Below are positions 55,814 to 64,000 of a stretch of 64,000 bases of DNA, piece by piece. The translations under genes were made by a program, and so were the position numbers. The notes beneath the pieces were generated by a model. That model made no database searches and was not told the origin of the DNA. It saw only the letters and a list, made by a program, of their open reading frames with translations. Within the stretch, counting starts at the first letter, position 1. Each line of letters starts with the position of its first letter. Origin of the DNA: CAVXSP01 sp963724645 (lineage in GTDB: Bacteria > Acidobacteriota > Vicinamibacteria > Vicinamibacterales > SCN-69-37); assembly GCA_963724645.1 (NCBI GenBank), contig CAVRVJ010000003.1:124001-188000 (forward strand), in the 5' to 3' direction.

Positions 55814-58709
55814 TCAATGGCTCACGAATACCTTCGTCACCTCATGGCCGGCGGCTTGGGACTGCAAGGTCAGCGACGACGCCTTGCCCGCGCGCGCCGG
55901 CCCGCCGGCGCCCGCCACCAGCGCGTCGAACACCGCGAACGTGGTGTTCACGGATTCGCCGAAGTCATCCAGCACTCTGAGGGCATCGCCAATCCGGCCC
56001 AGCGCATTTTCGAACGCGTGCGGAGACATCTTTTCCCCATGGCCGCTTTTCGCAATAAGCCCCTGCAAGGTCGTCAGGCCATCGACGAGGCCATCCTCAA
56101 TCAGGTAGAGGGCGTTGAGGACGTTCTGCTGGGCTGGCTGAACAACCGCGCTGGCAGGCGCCGGCAAGCCTGCGAAGGGCGACTCCGAGATCGGTTTGAA
56201 CTCCCGCGCCGATGGTCGCGGGAACGACGCCGGACCCTCTTGCTTCCAGATGTCCGTGTAGACGCCTGGAGTCCAATACGCCCAGCCCGCACTTGCCAGC
56301 ACGCCGCCCTGGTGCAAATACTGGCTCAGGATCACCTTCCGCATCAGGCTCCTGATCACGTCCGCCCTCAGCGGCTGCCCGAACAGCGCCTTCAGGCCGG
56401 ATTCCCGATATCGCACGCTGTACGTCGCGCTCATGGGGCCGTAGTTGTCGGCTCCTTGAGGCGGTAGCAGCGGGACGATCGCGGTCGTTTGAAGAGCCGC
56501 GCCGGTCAGTCCGAAATCTCTCGCGAAGCTGAGGTAGTAGGCGAGGTCCTGCAGACGCGTCCGATCCCCCTGGAATCCCAGTTCGTACTCGGCACTCATG
56601 CGCGTTATGGCATCAACGAGGTAGGCGACGTTTTCCGGGTCCTGCGTGATGACGCCCGAAGACTCGCCCAGAAACCTCAGGAGGAAGTTCGTAAAGGTCC
56701 GGCGATGAGTTGCGCTGTTCTGTTTGTCGGTCTGCTTCCGAAGATCCGTCGCCGTGTAGACTGTCAGCCCGCCCCGATCGCCCGGCACGATCTGCTGGTC
56801 GGTGCGCAGGACCAGCTTTTCGAGGCTCTGGTAATGCCAGCCCGCGTGCCACCCGACGACGTTGATCTTGAGGGCGCTCTGTTCGACCAGTTCGTGGGTC
56901 AGCCGTCCCCGATTCAGCCGGACGAGGCCAGGCCGGGTTTCCGACAACGCACGCCGGAAATCACCTGAGGCGGCATCTCGAATCAGCGCCAGACCCTCCG
57001 GGGTTGCCATGTTGATGTCCATGTCGATGAGCGCCTCGTTGTTCTCGGCCTTCGAGGTACTCGGCATGGAGGTTGAACGTGAGCGTGTGCTTTGCGGCCT
57101 CCTTGAATTGCGCGTAGGCCCGCTCCTCGAACTTGCCAGCGGCATCAAGCAGCTGACGTATGCGCGTCACCAACCCGCCGAGCTGCGTGTTGCTGAGCTT
57201 CTTCAAGTCCTCGCCGAGCAGCCGCTCAACCAGGCCGTCGAGCCGTCTGCCGCCCTGTGTCTTCAAGTCAGCAACGGTGCCGATCTTCGCAAGCTCATCG
57301 AACAGTGGCGTGAGGCCGAATTCCTTCTTGATGAGGCTGACGGCCGCGTGCAAATCGGCATGCGCATCGGCGTTTCCCAGGTCGAGCACACCCTCGGCTC
57401 GCTTCTGCAGGCCGCCGACGGCCTTGCCGACGACCCAGCCGAGAGGGTCGCCATCGGTCAACTCGTTGACCAACTTCCACACGAGCGGATTGACCTCTCC
57501 TTCGAGGGCGCTCCACGACGGCAGATGCGCGACCTTGGTGAGCGCGGCGGCGAGGTCCTTGCCGGCCTCGGGATCGGTGAGCTTGTCGAAGTATCTGTCG
57601 AACGCCGACACGACAGCCGGGTCGAACGCCCTGTGATCACTTGCGATCCGGCCGGCCTTTGCGACGAGTTCGGTGAACGTTCCGGAACCAGGCTCCTTGC
57701 CGAGCAACGCCTTGAGGTAATCGATCGCGAGCGGATCGAGCCTCGACACGAGGTCGTCCCATGACTTCGCACGTCCCACATCATCGAGAAGGTTGAGCCA
57801 GTTCTTGACGTTGACGCCAAGCAACGCGCCGAGAAACTCGTTCGGCTGGTCCGGCGCTCCTTCAAGGTCAGACATCATCCCAACCGACGCGTCCGCGGCG
57901 GCCGTGAACTCGGACGCCCGGGTCTTTCGCACGACTACGTTCGTCCACGCCGGGCGATCGCTTGCGCGGGTCTCGACACTGAAAAACCCGCCGAGCCGCG
58001 CGGTAAAATTCAGTTTGCCGATGACACTCAGATCGTAGTGCTCGGATAGGACGAGGTCGCTGATGGCCGCCGACGGCGTTCCGTCGATCTCATAGCCGGC
58101 GCCCAGGCCGCCGCCGAAATTCAAGTAGCCGCCGTATTCGAATTTGACAAGTTCTCCGGCAGGAGGAGCAGCGGACAGCGTGGCCGGAAGCCGCACGCGA
58201 CCGAAGAAATCCTCAATCATCGCGCCGGCTGGCGTGTCGGCGGGGTACGGATAGCAGAACACAAAGCTCAGATCTCCGCCTGCCGCAACGTTGGCTGATG
58301 CGGTAAGTACGGAGTATCGGAACTGCCCTTCGAATGTGCCCTCGGCGCTGGCGCCGACGGTCAACACGAGCCCGACGGTGTCTGGATTTGCCGCGAAGTG
58401 CTGCTCGAGGCGGTACTGAGCCGCAGCCTTTTCGTTGGCTGGCCAGACGGGCAGCAGCCTCACCGCATCGGAGGACTTGACCGACAGCGTCCAGGATCCC
58501 TCGCCGCCAAGCGCCATTGGCTGACTGCCGCTGGCCGTCGCTTCGACATCCAGGATGGTCTCCACATCAGCAGGAAACCTCTCATTGAGCTTGAGTTTGC
58601 CCGCGTGTACGGTAAATGTTCCTGTCCCACGCAGAACGAATGGCAGCTTGGGACCGTTCAGTACCGATGTCAGCCATGGGTCAGTCCTCGCCGGATGCCG
58701 GGTACTCAC
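55814..58709 (-). CDS. Large protein of unknown function (one frameshift)
   Basis: About 965 residues in two frames joined near 57060. The N-terminal 300 residues are beta-rich (FVLRGTGTFTVHAGKLKLNE, GGYLNFGGGLGAGYEID); the next part is largely alpha-helical (NWLNLLDDVGRAKSWDDLVSRL, FDELAKIGTVADLKTQGG). The C-terminal half includes LETRPGLVRLN-like SETRPGLVRLNRGRLTHELVEQ. No signal peptide, transmembrane helix or known catalytic motif is seen. GTG 58709 starts 3 bp after the stop of the phosphoesterase-cupredoxin gene, so the two are translated together. I recognise no family. Confidence 0.65.
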
Positions 58710-58712
58710 CGG

Positions 58713-59927
58713 TCACTTCACCACAATATGTCCGGTCATGTGTGGATGAAGCGAGCAGAAGTATCTATACATCCCGGAGGCATCAAATGTGTGCGAGAAC
58801 CGCTGATCGGTGTCGAGCACGGGCGACTTGAATTCGTGCTCCGTCCCCACGACAGCGTGCGGGACGTCGTCGTGGTTCGTCCAGGTCACCGTGGTACCGG
58901 CGGTTACGGCCGCCGCCGCCGGACTGAAACTGAAATTGTCGATGGCGATGTCGTGCGTGTCCATCGACGTCTGAGGTCCGTCGTCGAGGGCCACGTCGGT
59001 GATCGCAATCGGATGGTGGACGTCGTGGAACGACATACGCGACAAGCCAAGCATCTTCTTCAGCCGATCCGCTTCGACCTTCATCGGCCCCGGTGACGGC
59101 GCGCCGCCGGGCGCCGGCTGCGGAAACGCTGTCGACATGGCGGTGTGGAAGGTGACGTGGCCCTCGACCTTTTGCATCACCTGGTGGATGTGGCCATTCA
59201 ACACCGACACCGATCCGAACCGCTTCAGATACGAGAGCGCGCGGGCGCTGTCGTCGGTACCCCAGCCCCACTCCGGGTAGACCGACCACAGCGGGATGTG
59301 AGCAAACACGACGATCGGCGTGCTGCTCTTGAGGTGTTTGACGTCCTTCTCCAGCCAGGCGAGCTGCTCGGTGCCAAGCGTGCCCAAGCCACCAGCCTTC
59401 AAATTGACGACGTTGACAAGGCCGATGAAGTGCACGCTGCCTTGATCGAAGCTGTACCATCCTGCGCCCTGAGTGCCTTTGCCGAATCGCTGCAGGTAGC
59501 TTTTCCCGTCATCCTCGAGGACGTCGTGCTCACCGGGAACGTAGAACACCGGCAGCGACAAGTCCGTCAACACCTGTTGCAGCGTGTCGAACTCGGACGG
59601 CTTCGACAAGTGCGTCAGATCGCCCGTGTGCAGCACGAAAGACGGCTGTTCGGGCGCGCCCTTGATCTTCGCGACGGCGGCACGGAGCGTCGCCGTCACG
59701 TCGGCGTTCGCCGCCTTGTCGAAGCCGATGTGGCTGTCGCTGATTTGGACGAAACGAAGACCGCCCATCGGGGCGACCGTGCCCGCTGCCCCACGAGCAG
59801 TACCCTCAATCGGCGCGCCCCTGAGGACGCCATTCGCAAGGGTCCACATCGCGCCGGTACCGGCCCACGCCATGCACTTCAGAAACCCACGCCGATCCCA
59901 GTCCTTTTCATCGTCATTCTGCTTCAC
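58713..59927 (-). CDS. Tat-exported metallophosphoesterase fused to amicyanin-like cupredoxin
   Basis: A 404-residue protein. GTG 59927 with AGGGAGG 4 bp upstream is preferred to an ATG at 59957. DRRGFLKCMAWAG is a twin-arginine signal. A calcineurin-like phosphoesterase follows: Asp64 and His66 (ISDSHIG), Asp103 (GDLTH), GEHD at 132-135 in place of GNHD, His210 (FAHIPL), His246/His248 (NGHIHQ). Residues 325-404 are a cupredoxin with His357, Cys391, His394 and Met397 (YFCSLHPHM), a type 1 copper site as in amicyanin. The Glu for Asn in GEHD could change metal affinity. The fusion is unusual; substrate unknown. Confidence 0.85.
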   Translation of the reverse strand: MKQNDDEKDWDRRGFLKCMAWAGTGAMWTLANGVLRGAPIEGTARGAAGTVAPMGGLRFVQISDSHIGFDKAANADVTATLRAAVAKIKGAPEQPSFVLHTGDLTHLSKPSEFDTLQQVLTDLSLPVFYVPGEHDVLEDDGKSYLQRFGKGTQGAGWYSFDQGSVHFIGLVNVVNLKAGGLGTLGTEQLAWLEKDVKHLKSSTPIVVFAHIPLWSVYPEWGWGTDDSARALSYLKRFGSVSVLNGHIHQVMQKVEGHVTFHTAMSTAFPQPAPGGAPSPGPMKVEADRLKKMLGLSRMSFHDVHHPIAITDVALDDGPQTSMDTHDIAIDNFSFSPAAAAVTAGTTVTWTNHDDVPHAVVGTEHEFKSPVLDTDQRFSHTFDASGMYRYFCSLHPHMTGHIVVK

Positions 59928-60049
59928 GTTGCCTCCCTTGATTGCGGTGAATGCCACCGCTACCTGGATAGACTCGGGAGCGTGCCGATCTATTCCCCGG
60001 GGCGGAAGGCCCGGGCTCCAGGCGCCGCCACGCGGCCGGGTTGAGCGCT

Positions 60050-60079
60050 GGAATAAAACGTCGAGAGAATCAGTCCTAC
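60050..60079 (+). promoter_or_regulatory. Possible ECF-sigma promoter
   Basis: GGAATA (60050-60055) and GTC (60073-60075) are spaced 17 bases apart, as in autoregulated ECF promoters, about 45 bp before the sigma gene start. Spacing and letters fit loosely only. Confidence 0.3.
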
Positions 60080-60121
60080 TACCGGAAGGCGCTTGAAGTG
60101 CTTTGCGTGTAAAAGGAGACG

Positions 60122-60643
60122 ATGCCCCGCCGGGACTTTGAGCACGTCGTCGTGCCTCATCTGGATGCCGCGTTCAACTACGCGCGGTGGCTGACGAAGA
60201 ACGACGCCGACGCCGAGGACGTCGTGCAGGATGCGGCGATCAGGGCCCTGCGCTTCTTCTCCAACTTGCGGAACGAGGACGCGCGCGCCTGGTTGCTGGC
60301 GATCGTTCGAAACACGTGGTACGGGCGTCTGGCGCAAACGGGCAGCACACATCGATCCGGGGTGTACGACGAGATGACGGACGATCGGCGCGACCAGGGA
60401 CTGGGGCCGGAAGAACTGGCCCTCCAGCGGCAGACGGTCGAGCAGGTGCAGCACGCCATCGAGGCACTGCCGGTCGACTTTCGTGAAGTTGTTGTGCTCC
60501 GTGAGCTCGAGGGACTGTCCTACAAGGAAATCGCCGCGATCATCGATGCCCCGATTGGGACCGTAATGTCACGTCTGTCGCGGGCCCGCGAGCGGCTGCT
60601 GGCAGTCCTGCGGCCCGAACTGTCGACTGGAGGCACGGCATGA
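60122..60643 (+). CDS. ECF sigma factor
   Basis: A 173-residue extracytoplasmic-function sigma factor. Region 2 (NYARWLTKNDADAEDVVQDAAI, then ALRFFSNLRNEDARAWLLAIVRN) recognises the -10; region 4 (EALPVDFREVVVLRELEGLSYKEIAAIIDAPIGTVMSRLSRARERL) contacts the -35. ATG 60122 follows an AAGGAGAC site. The downstream anti-sigma gene overlaps by four bases, so the two are coupled. The stimulus is unknown. Confidence 0.93.
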   Translation: MPRRDFEHVVVPHLDAAFNYARWLTKNDADAEDVVQDAAIRALRFFSNLRNEDARAWLLAIVRNTWYGRLAQTGSTHRSGVYDEMTDDRRDQGLGPEELALQRQTVEQVQHAIEALPVDFREVVVLRELEGLSYKEIAAIIDAPIGTVMSRLSRARERLLAVLRPELSTGGTA

Positions 60644-61374
60644 ACTGCCACGAGGCGAGCCGTCTACTCGACGCGTACCTCGATGTTGAACTGCCGCCGG
60701 GCGAGGCGAGATCGGTGGCTGAGCATGTCGACGGCTGCCTGGAGTGCCGGCAGCGCCTCGCGGCCCTCCAATCACTCGGGCGGTTGATCCGCAGTGTTCC
60801 TTATCATCCTGCACCAGGCCGGCTTCGGGCGACGGTCGCCAGGACGTCGAGGACCACGCGCATCACGCCCGCGAGGCTCGCATGGGCGGCGGTCGTGACC
60901 CTCGCCGTGGCGGTTCCCGGGCTGGTGTTTTTCCAGGCGAGTCGAACCGCGCGTGCGACCTCCATCGTCGCGGAGGACGTTGTCAATCGGCACGTGCGCG
61001 CGCTGATGAGCGATCGTTTGTTCGAGGTGCGTTCGTCGAACCAGCACACGGTCAAGCCCTGGTTTCAGGGGAAGCTGGATTTCTCGCCGCCGGTCGTCGA
61101 CCTTGCCGCGGCCGACTTTCCGCTCATCGGCGGGCGGGTGGATACCGTCGCGGGCCGACCCGTCGCCGCGATCGTGTATCAGCGCCGCGCCCACATGATC
61201 AATGTATTTGTCCGGCCGGCGACGGATGGCACGGCCAGGAGCGACGCGCGATCGATTCGGGGTTTTCAGGAACGACATTGGATTCAGGGGGACATGTCGC
61301 TTTGGGTCGTGTCCGATCTGAACGATCGAGAACTCACGGAGTTCGAACAGGCGTTTCAGGCGGCCACTCGGTAG
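60640..61374 (+). CDS. Zinc-finger (ZAS) membrane anti-sigma factor
   Basis: A 244-residue anti-sigma factor. The ZAS zinc motif is MNCHEASRLL plus HVDGCLEC (Cys3, His29, Cys33, Cys36). One transmembrane helix spans about 78-98 (LAWAAVVTLAVAVPGLVFFQA); the rest is periplasmic. It should hold the upstream ECF sigma inactive until a stress signal, perhaps redox because the ZAS is Cys-based. The ATGA overlap at 60640-60643 couples translation. Confidence 0.9.
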   Translation: MNCHEASRLLDAYLDVELPPGEARSVAEHVDGCLECRQRLAALQSLGRLIRSVPYHPAPGRLRATVARTSRTTRITPARLAWAAVVTLAVAVPGLVFFQASRTARATSIVAEDVVNRHVRALMSDRLFEVRSSNQHTVKPWFQGKLDFSPPVVDLAAADFPLIGGRVDTVAGRPVAAIVYQRRAHMINVFVRPATDGTARSDARSIRGFQERHWIQGDMSLWVVSDLNDRELTEFEQAFQAATR

Positions 61375-61405
61375 ACGAGCGGCCGCGGTGGTCCGTGAAT
61401 CGAGC

Positions 61406-62533
61406 CTACTGCGTGCAGGCGAGCGCCTGGCTGTTGGAATAGATGTGGCCTGCGGCGAAGGCTTGCAGAAATGAGCCAATCGGACAGAGCGGCCGGGCCG
61501 GACCGCCGCGCATGGAGTAGGGCCGGATGAAGACGGACTCCGGCGTGATGGGCAGCGCCTCACGTTGTCGAAGAACGCCTTCTGCTTGCCGTCCTGGAAG
61601 AGATACTGTTCCACGTTCGAGACGTAGAAGCCGCTCACTGTCGCGTGCCGCTCGCGCAAATAGGCGCCAATCGCGCGAATGGTCTTCGGGCCGCCGAAGT
61701 CGCCGCTCGCCGGCACGACCAGGTTCTTCTCCTGAAGCGTCTTGACGTACCGGTAATTGTCTTCTGTCGAGAGAAAGCTCTGCGGCACGCCGGCGTCGTC
61801 GGTCACGCGTCCCGTGAGGTCGGCAAAAGTCCAGCTGTTGCCGCCGATCCGCCGCGCGCCGCCACGCGTCGTGATGGACGGACCGTACGACCTGAAAGGC
61901 GTCGAACACCGACTCGAGCTGCGAGGACTCGTCAGCGGTGAAGCGGAATCCATGTGTCTTCGTCAGCAATCTCGACGACACGCGCATACGTGCGCCGGCC
62001 GGCGGCGGGATCGGTCGCGAACGGATGTGAACGCCTCCCAGATCTTCTGAATCGGGCGCCCGCATCGAGTCCGGCGGGGCGCGGCTTCGAGAACAGCAGT
62101 GGCAATGAAATCGGCCCGGTCCTCCGCCATTTCGAAGATGGCCTTGAACATCAGGTGCTGCACCACCGCCTGCCGCCGGATGTCGACGATGAACGCCATG
62201 ACTGGACGGATGGCCGCAATGTACGTGAAGTTCTGCTCCGGTCCGACGCCGAGGAAGACTCCGCCGTTCACGTGTGGATCGCGGAGCATGGTCGGGAGGG
62301 CCGATTTCGCGTTCGTTCGACGTGAAGTTGTCGGTGATCCGGAAGTAGCCGCCGGGTTCGGAGATCTCGCCGATCAGGGCCCAGAAGTCGGCATCCGAGA
62401 GCCGCGTGGCCAGCGATTGGCCCGAGGCGTCTTGCACGACGAACGGCGTCGCCGACCACAGGCTCGGGCGTACCGCGCCGGCAAGCAGGAGCGCCGTCAG
62501 GGCCACCCCTACGCGAATCGTCAAACGCCTCAT
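61406..62533 (-). CDS. Secreted protein of unknown function (several frameshifts)
   Basis: A signal peptide (MRRLTIRVGVALTALLLAGA) begins at ATG 62533 with GGTGGAG ahead. The mature pieces read RLSDADFWALIGEISEPGGYF, then QNFTYIAAIRPVMAFIVDIR, VQHLMFKAIFEMAEDRADF, LTKTHGFRFTADESSQLESVF, then NYRYVKTLQEKNLVVPASG and FYVSNVEQYLFQDGKQ, ending SFLQAFAAGHIYSNSQAL. Frame changes near 62290, 62080, 61880 and 61560 break it. About 375 residues if joined. It looks like an uncharacterised family I have seen in soil bacteria but cannot name. The sulfatase lies 100 bp upstream on this strand. Confidence 0.6.
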   Translation of the reverse strand: MRRLTIRVGVALTALLLAGAVRPSLWSATPFVVQDASGQSLATRLSDADFWALIGEISEPGGYFRITDNFTSNEREIGPPDHAPRSTRERRSLPRRRTGAELHVHCGHPSSHGVHRRHPAAGGGAAPDVQGHLRNGGGPGRFHCHCCSRSRAPPDSMRAPDSEDLGGVHIRSRPIPPPAGARMRVSSRLLTKTHGFRFTADESSQLESVFDAFQVVRSVHHDAWRRAADRRQQLDFCRPHGTRDRRRRRAAELSLDRRQLPVRQDASGEEPGRAGERRLRRPEDHSRDWRLFARAARDSERLLRLERGTVSLPGRQAEGVLRQREALPITPESVFIRPYSMRGGPARPLCPIGSFLQAFAAGHIYSNSQALACTQ

Positions 62534-62633
62534 CTCCACCCGTCCCCTCTTTGATTCGGCCAGCCAGGTAAAGAGAACAAGGACGTACTCTGACACACGA
62601 GAGCGCAGTCGGAGCTGCCTGCGAGCCCGGCGT

Positions 62634-64000
62634 CTAAGCCGCGCCCCGCCCGCGCGCGGGTGGCGGCACCGGCACGCCGTCGGGCAGCGGCGAAACGTTC
62701 GGCGGCAACTGCGTCGCCGGTGGACGAAGGTTCTTCCCGGCGCGATTGTCAAGCCATCGCCCAGATCCTCGCGGGCGCGCTCGACGTATCTCATCAACCG
62801 CTTCACGACGTCCGCGTGCGGCGCGGCGACGTTGGTCGTCTCGCCGATGTCCGCGTCGAGATCGAAGAGCGACACGGCAGGTCGAGCGTCTCCGGGTTCC
62901 TCGCTCGCCGCCCCGTCCGCCGCACCGCATGAAACGTCCGATGCGGGAGCGTGAGCTTCCACTGGCCGGATTCACGGCGTTCAGGTCCCTGCCGTTGTGA
63001 GCGAAGAAATACAGCGCCTCGTGCGGTTCTCCCGATGTCCGGCGGCCGGAGAGCCAGGGCCAGATATCGCGTCCATCGATGATCCGGTCGGCCGGAACCT
63101 CCGCGCCCGCGAGTTTGACGAGCGTCGGAAAAATGTCGAACGACATGACCCGGCTGCGCACAACCGTGTCCGGCCGGATGTGGCCGGGCCACCGCGCGAT
63201 GAACGGCTCCCGGAGCCCGCCCTCGAACGTCGTCTGTTTACCTTCGCGCAGCGGACCCGCCGACCCGGCGTGATCGCCGTAGATCAACCAGGGGCCGTTA
63301 TCCGACGCGAACATGATGAGCGTGTCATCGTCCAGGCCGTTGCGCTTGACGGCATCGACGATCTGGCCGACCGACCAATCGAGCTCGAGCATGACGTCGC
63401 CGTAAAGCCGTCCGGTCTTGCCCTTGAACCTCGCTCGACACGGCCAGCGGGACATGCGGCATGTGATGCGGAACGTACAAGAAAAAAGGTCCGGCCCGAT
63501 GCCGATCGATGAAGCTCACGGCTCTTTCGGTGAGAAGCGTCGTGAGATTGTCGCGATCCTCCTGCGACACTTCCCGCAGCGCCTTCTCGCCTTCCATCAG
63601 GATCGCCGGGGTCATGTCATTGGAGAACGGGATGCCGGCGTACTCGTCGAAGCCGTGCCGCGTCGGCAGGAACTGGGGCGCGGCGCCCAGATGCCACTTG
63701 CCGAAAATCGCCGTGGCGTAGCCCCGCGCCTTGAGCACTTAGGCAGCAGCCGCTCGGAGTCGCTGATCCCGACCCGGCTGGTCGAGGGCAGCGCGCCGTT
63801 GATTCCGACGCGGTTGGGGTAGCTCCCGGTCAGCAACGCCGCGCGCGACGCCGAGCAGATGGCCTGGGGCACGTGGAAGTTGACGAAGCGGACCCCCTCC
63901 CGGGCCAGCGCGTCGATATGGGGCGTCGTCCATTCCTGGCCGCCGTAGATGCTGGTGTCGCCGTACCCGGAATCGTCCAGGAAGATGAAGACGAAATTGG
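62634..64000 (-). CDS. Sulfatase (formylglycine-dependent), N-terminus beyond window
   Basis: The chain enters from the right edge with NFVFIFLDDSGYGDTS, the first metal-binding strand of arylsulfatases, so signal peptide and start lie outside. QAICSASRAALLTG carries the formylglycine Cys in CxAxR near 63855. ATAIFGKWHLGAA, FFLYVPHHMPHVPL, TLIMFASDNGPWLIYGDHAG and GGLREPFIARWPGHI follow, then SLFDLDADIGETTN near the end. Frame changes near 63730, 63430, 62950 and 62730 interrupt it. It would hydrolyse a sulfate ester of a polysaccharide or glycan. Confidence 0.78.

Overview
The window is GC-rich, densely coded DNA with short intergenic gaps, most likely from an Acidobacteriota chromosome (Vicinamibacteria-like is a guess). 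The best lineage markers are a duplicated orphan MacB/FtsX-type permease of the kind described in Acidobacteria (ADOP), the PadR regulator directly upstream of it, and a small secreted protein of a type common in that phylum. Both ends cut through genes (a GH18 chitinase-like protein at the left, a sulfatase at the right). No rRNA, tRNA, CRISPR array, phage or transposase gene was recognised. Many genes carry single-base frameshifts, often beside short homopolymers and with reading continuing cleanly in the next frame. This looks more like residual indel error in a long-read assembly than gene decay, so broken genes are reported as single loci.

Layout. 1-9.3 kb is metabolic: GH18 hydrolase, FAD/Fe-S 2-hydroxyacid dehydrogenase with an MFS transporter, DUF4389 membrane protein, enoyl-CoA hydratase divergent from a CaiB-type CoA-transferase, and a serine-glyoxylate-type aminotransferase. 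9.4-17.3 kb: YD-like lipoprotein, orphan ExbD, GGDEF protein, two secreted alpha/beta hydrolases and a TMTC-like membrane TPR protein. 17.3-31.6 kb is an accessory island rich in lipase-like and signalling proteins: DUF2235 hydrolase, membrane patatin, a deoxyribosyltransferase-like/TRAFs-binding/Rossmann protein, a CapV-like patatin, a TIR protein followed by an nSTAND-TPR ATPase, and a chagasin-type inhibitor convergent with a papain-like protease. This is the best candidate for an undescribed defence or cell-death system.

31.7-43.5 kb is a secreted redox cluster: a Tat GMC oxidoreductase, four large dihaem c-type cytochromes and an Old Yellow Enzyme homologue, partly translationally coupled. 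43.5-49.8 kb holds a second DUF2235 protein, two copies of an uncharacterised family, a TPR-LuxR regulator and a heavily frameshifted flavin monooxygenase. 49.8-55.6 kb: LamG-like protein, ADOP permease and PadR with a palindromic operator, then a sigma-54 activator next to a small secreted protein with a good sigma-54 promoter. 55.8-64 kb: a large unknown protein coupled to a phosphoesterase-cupredoxin fusion, an ECF sigma/anti-sigma pair, an unknown secreted protein and the sulfatase.

A dispersed palindromic element of about 87 bp occurs five times in gene gaps (about 7.95, 9.2, 15.5, 36.2 and 53.2 kb). It is perfect at 15.5 kb, with 27-bp arms, and supplies stop codons to two genes. No known feature in the window explains it.
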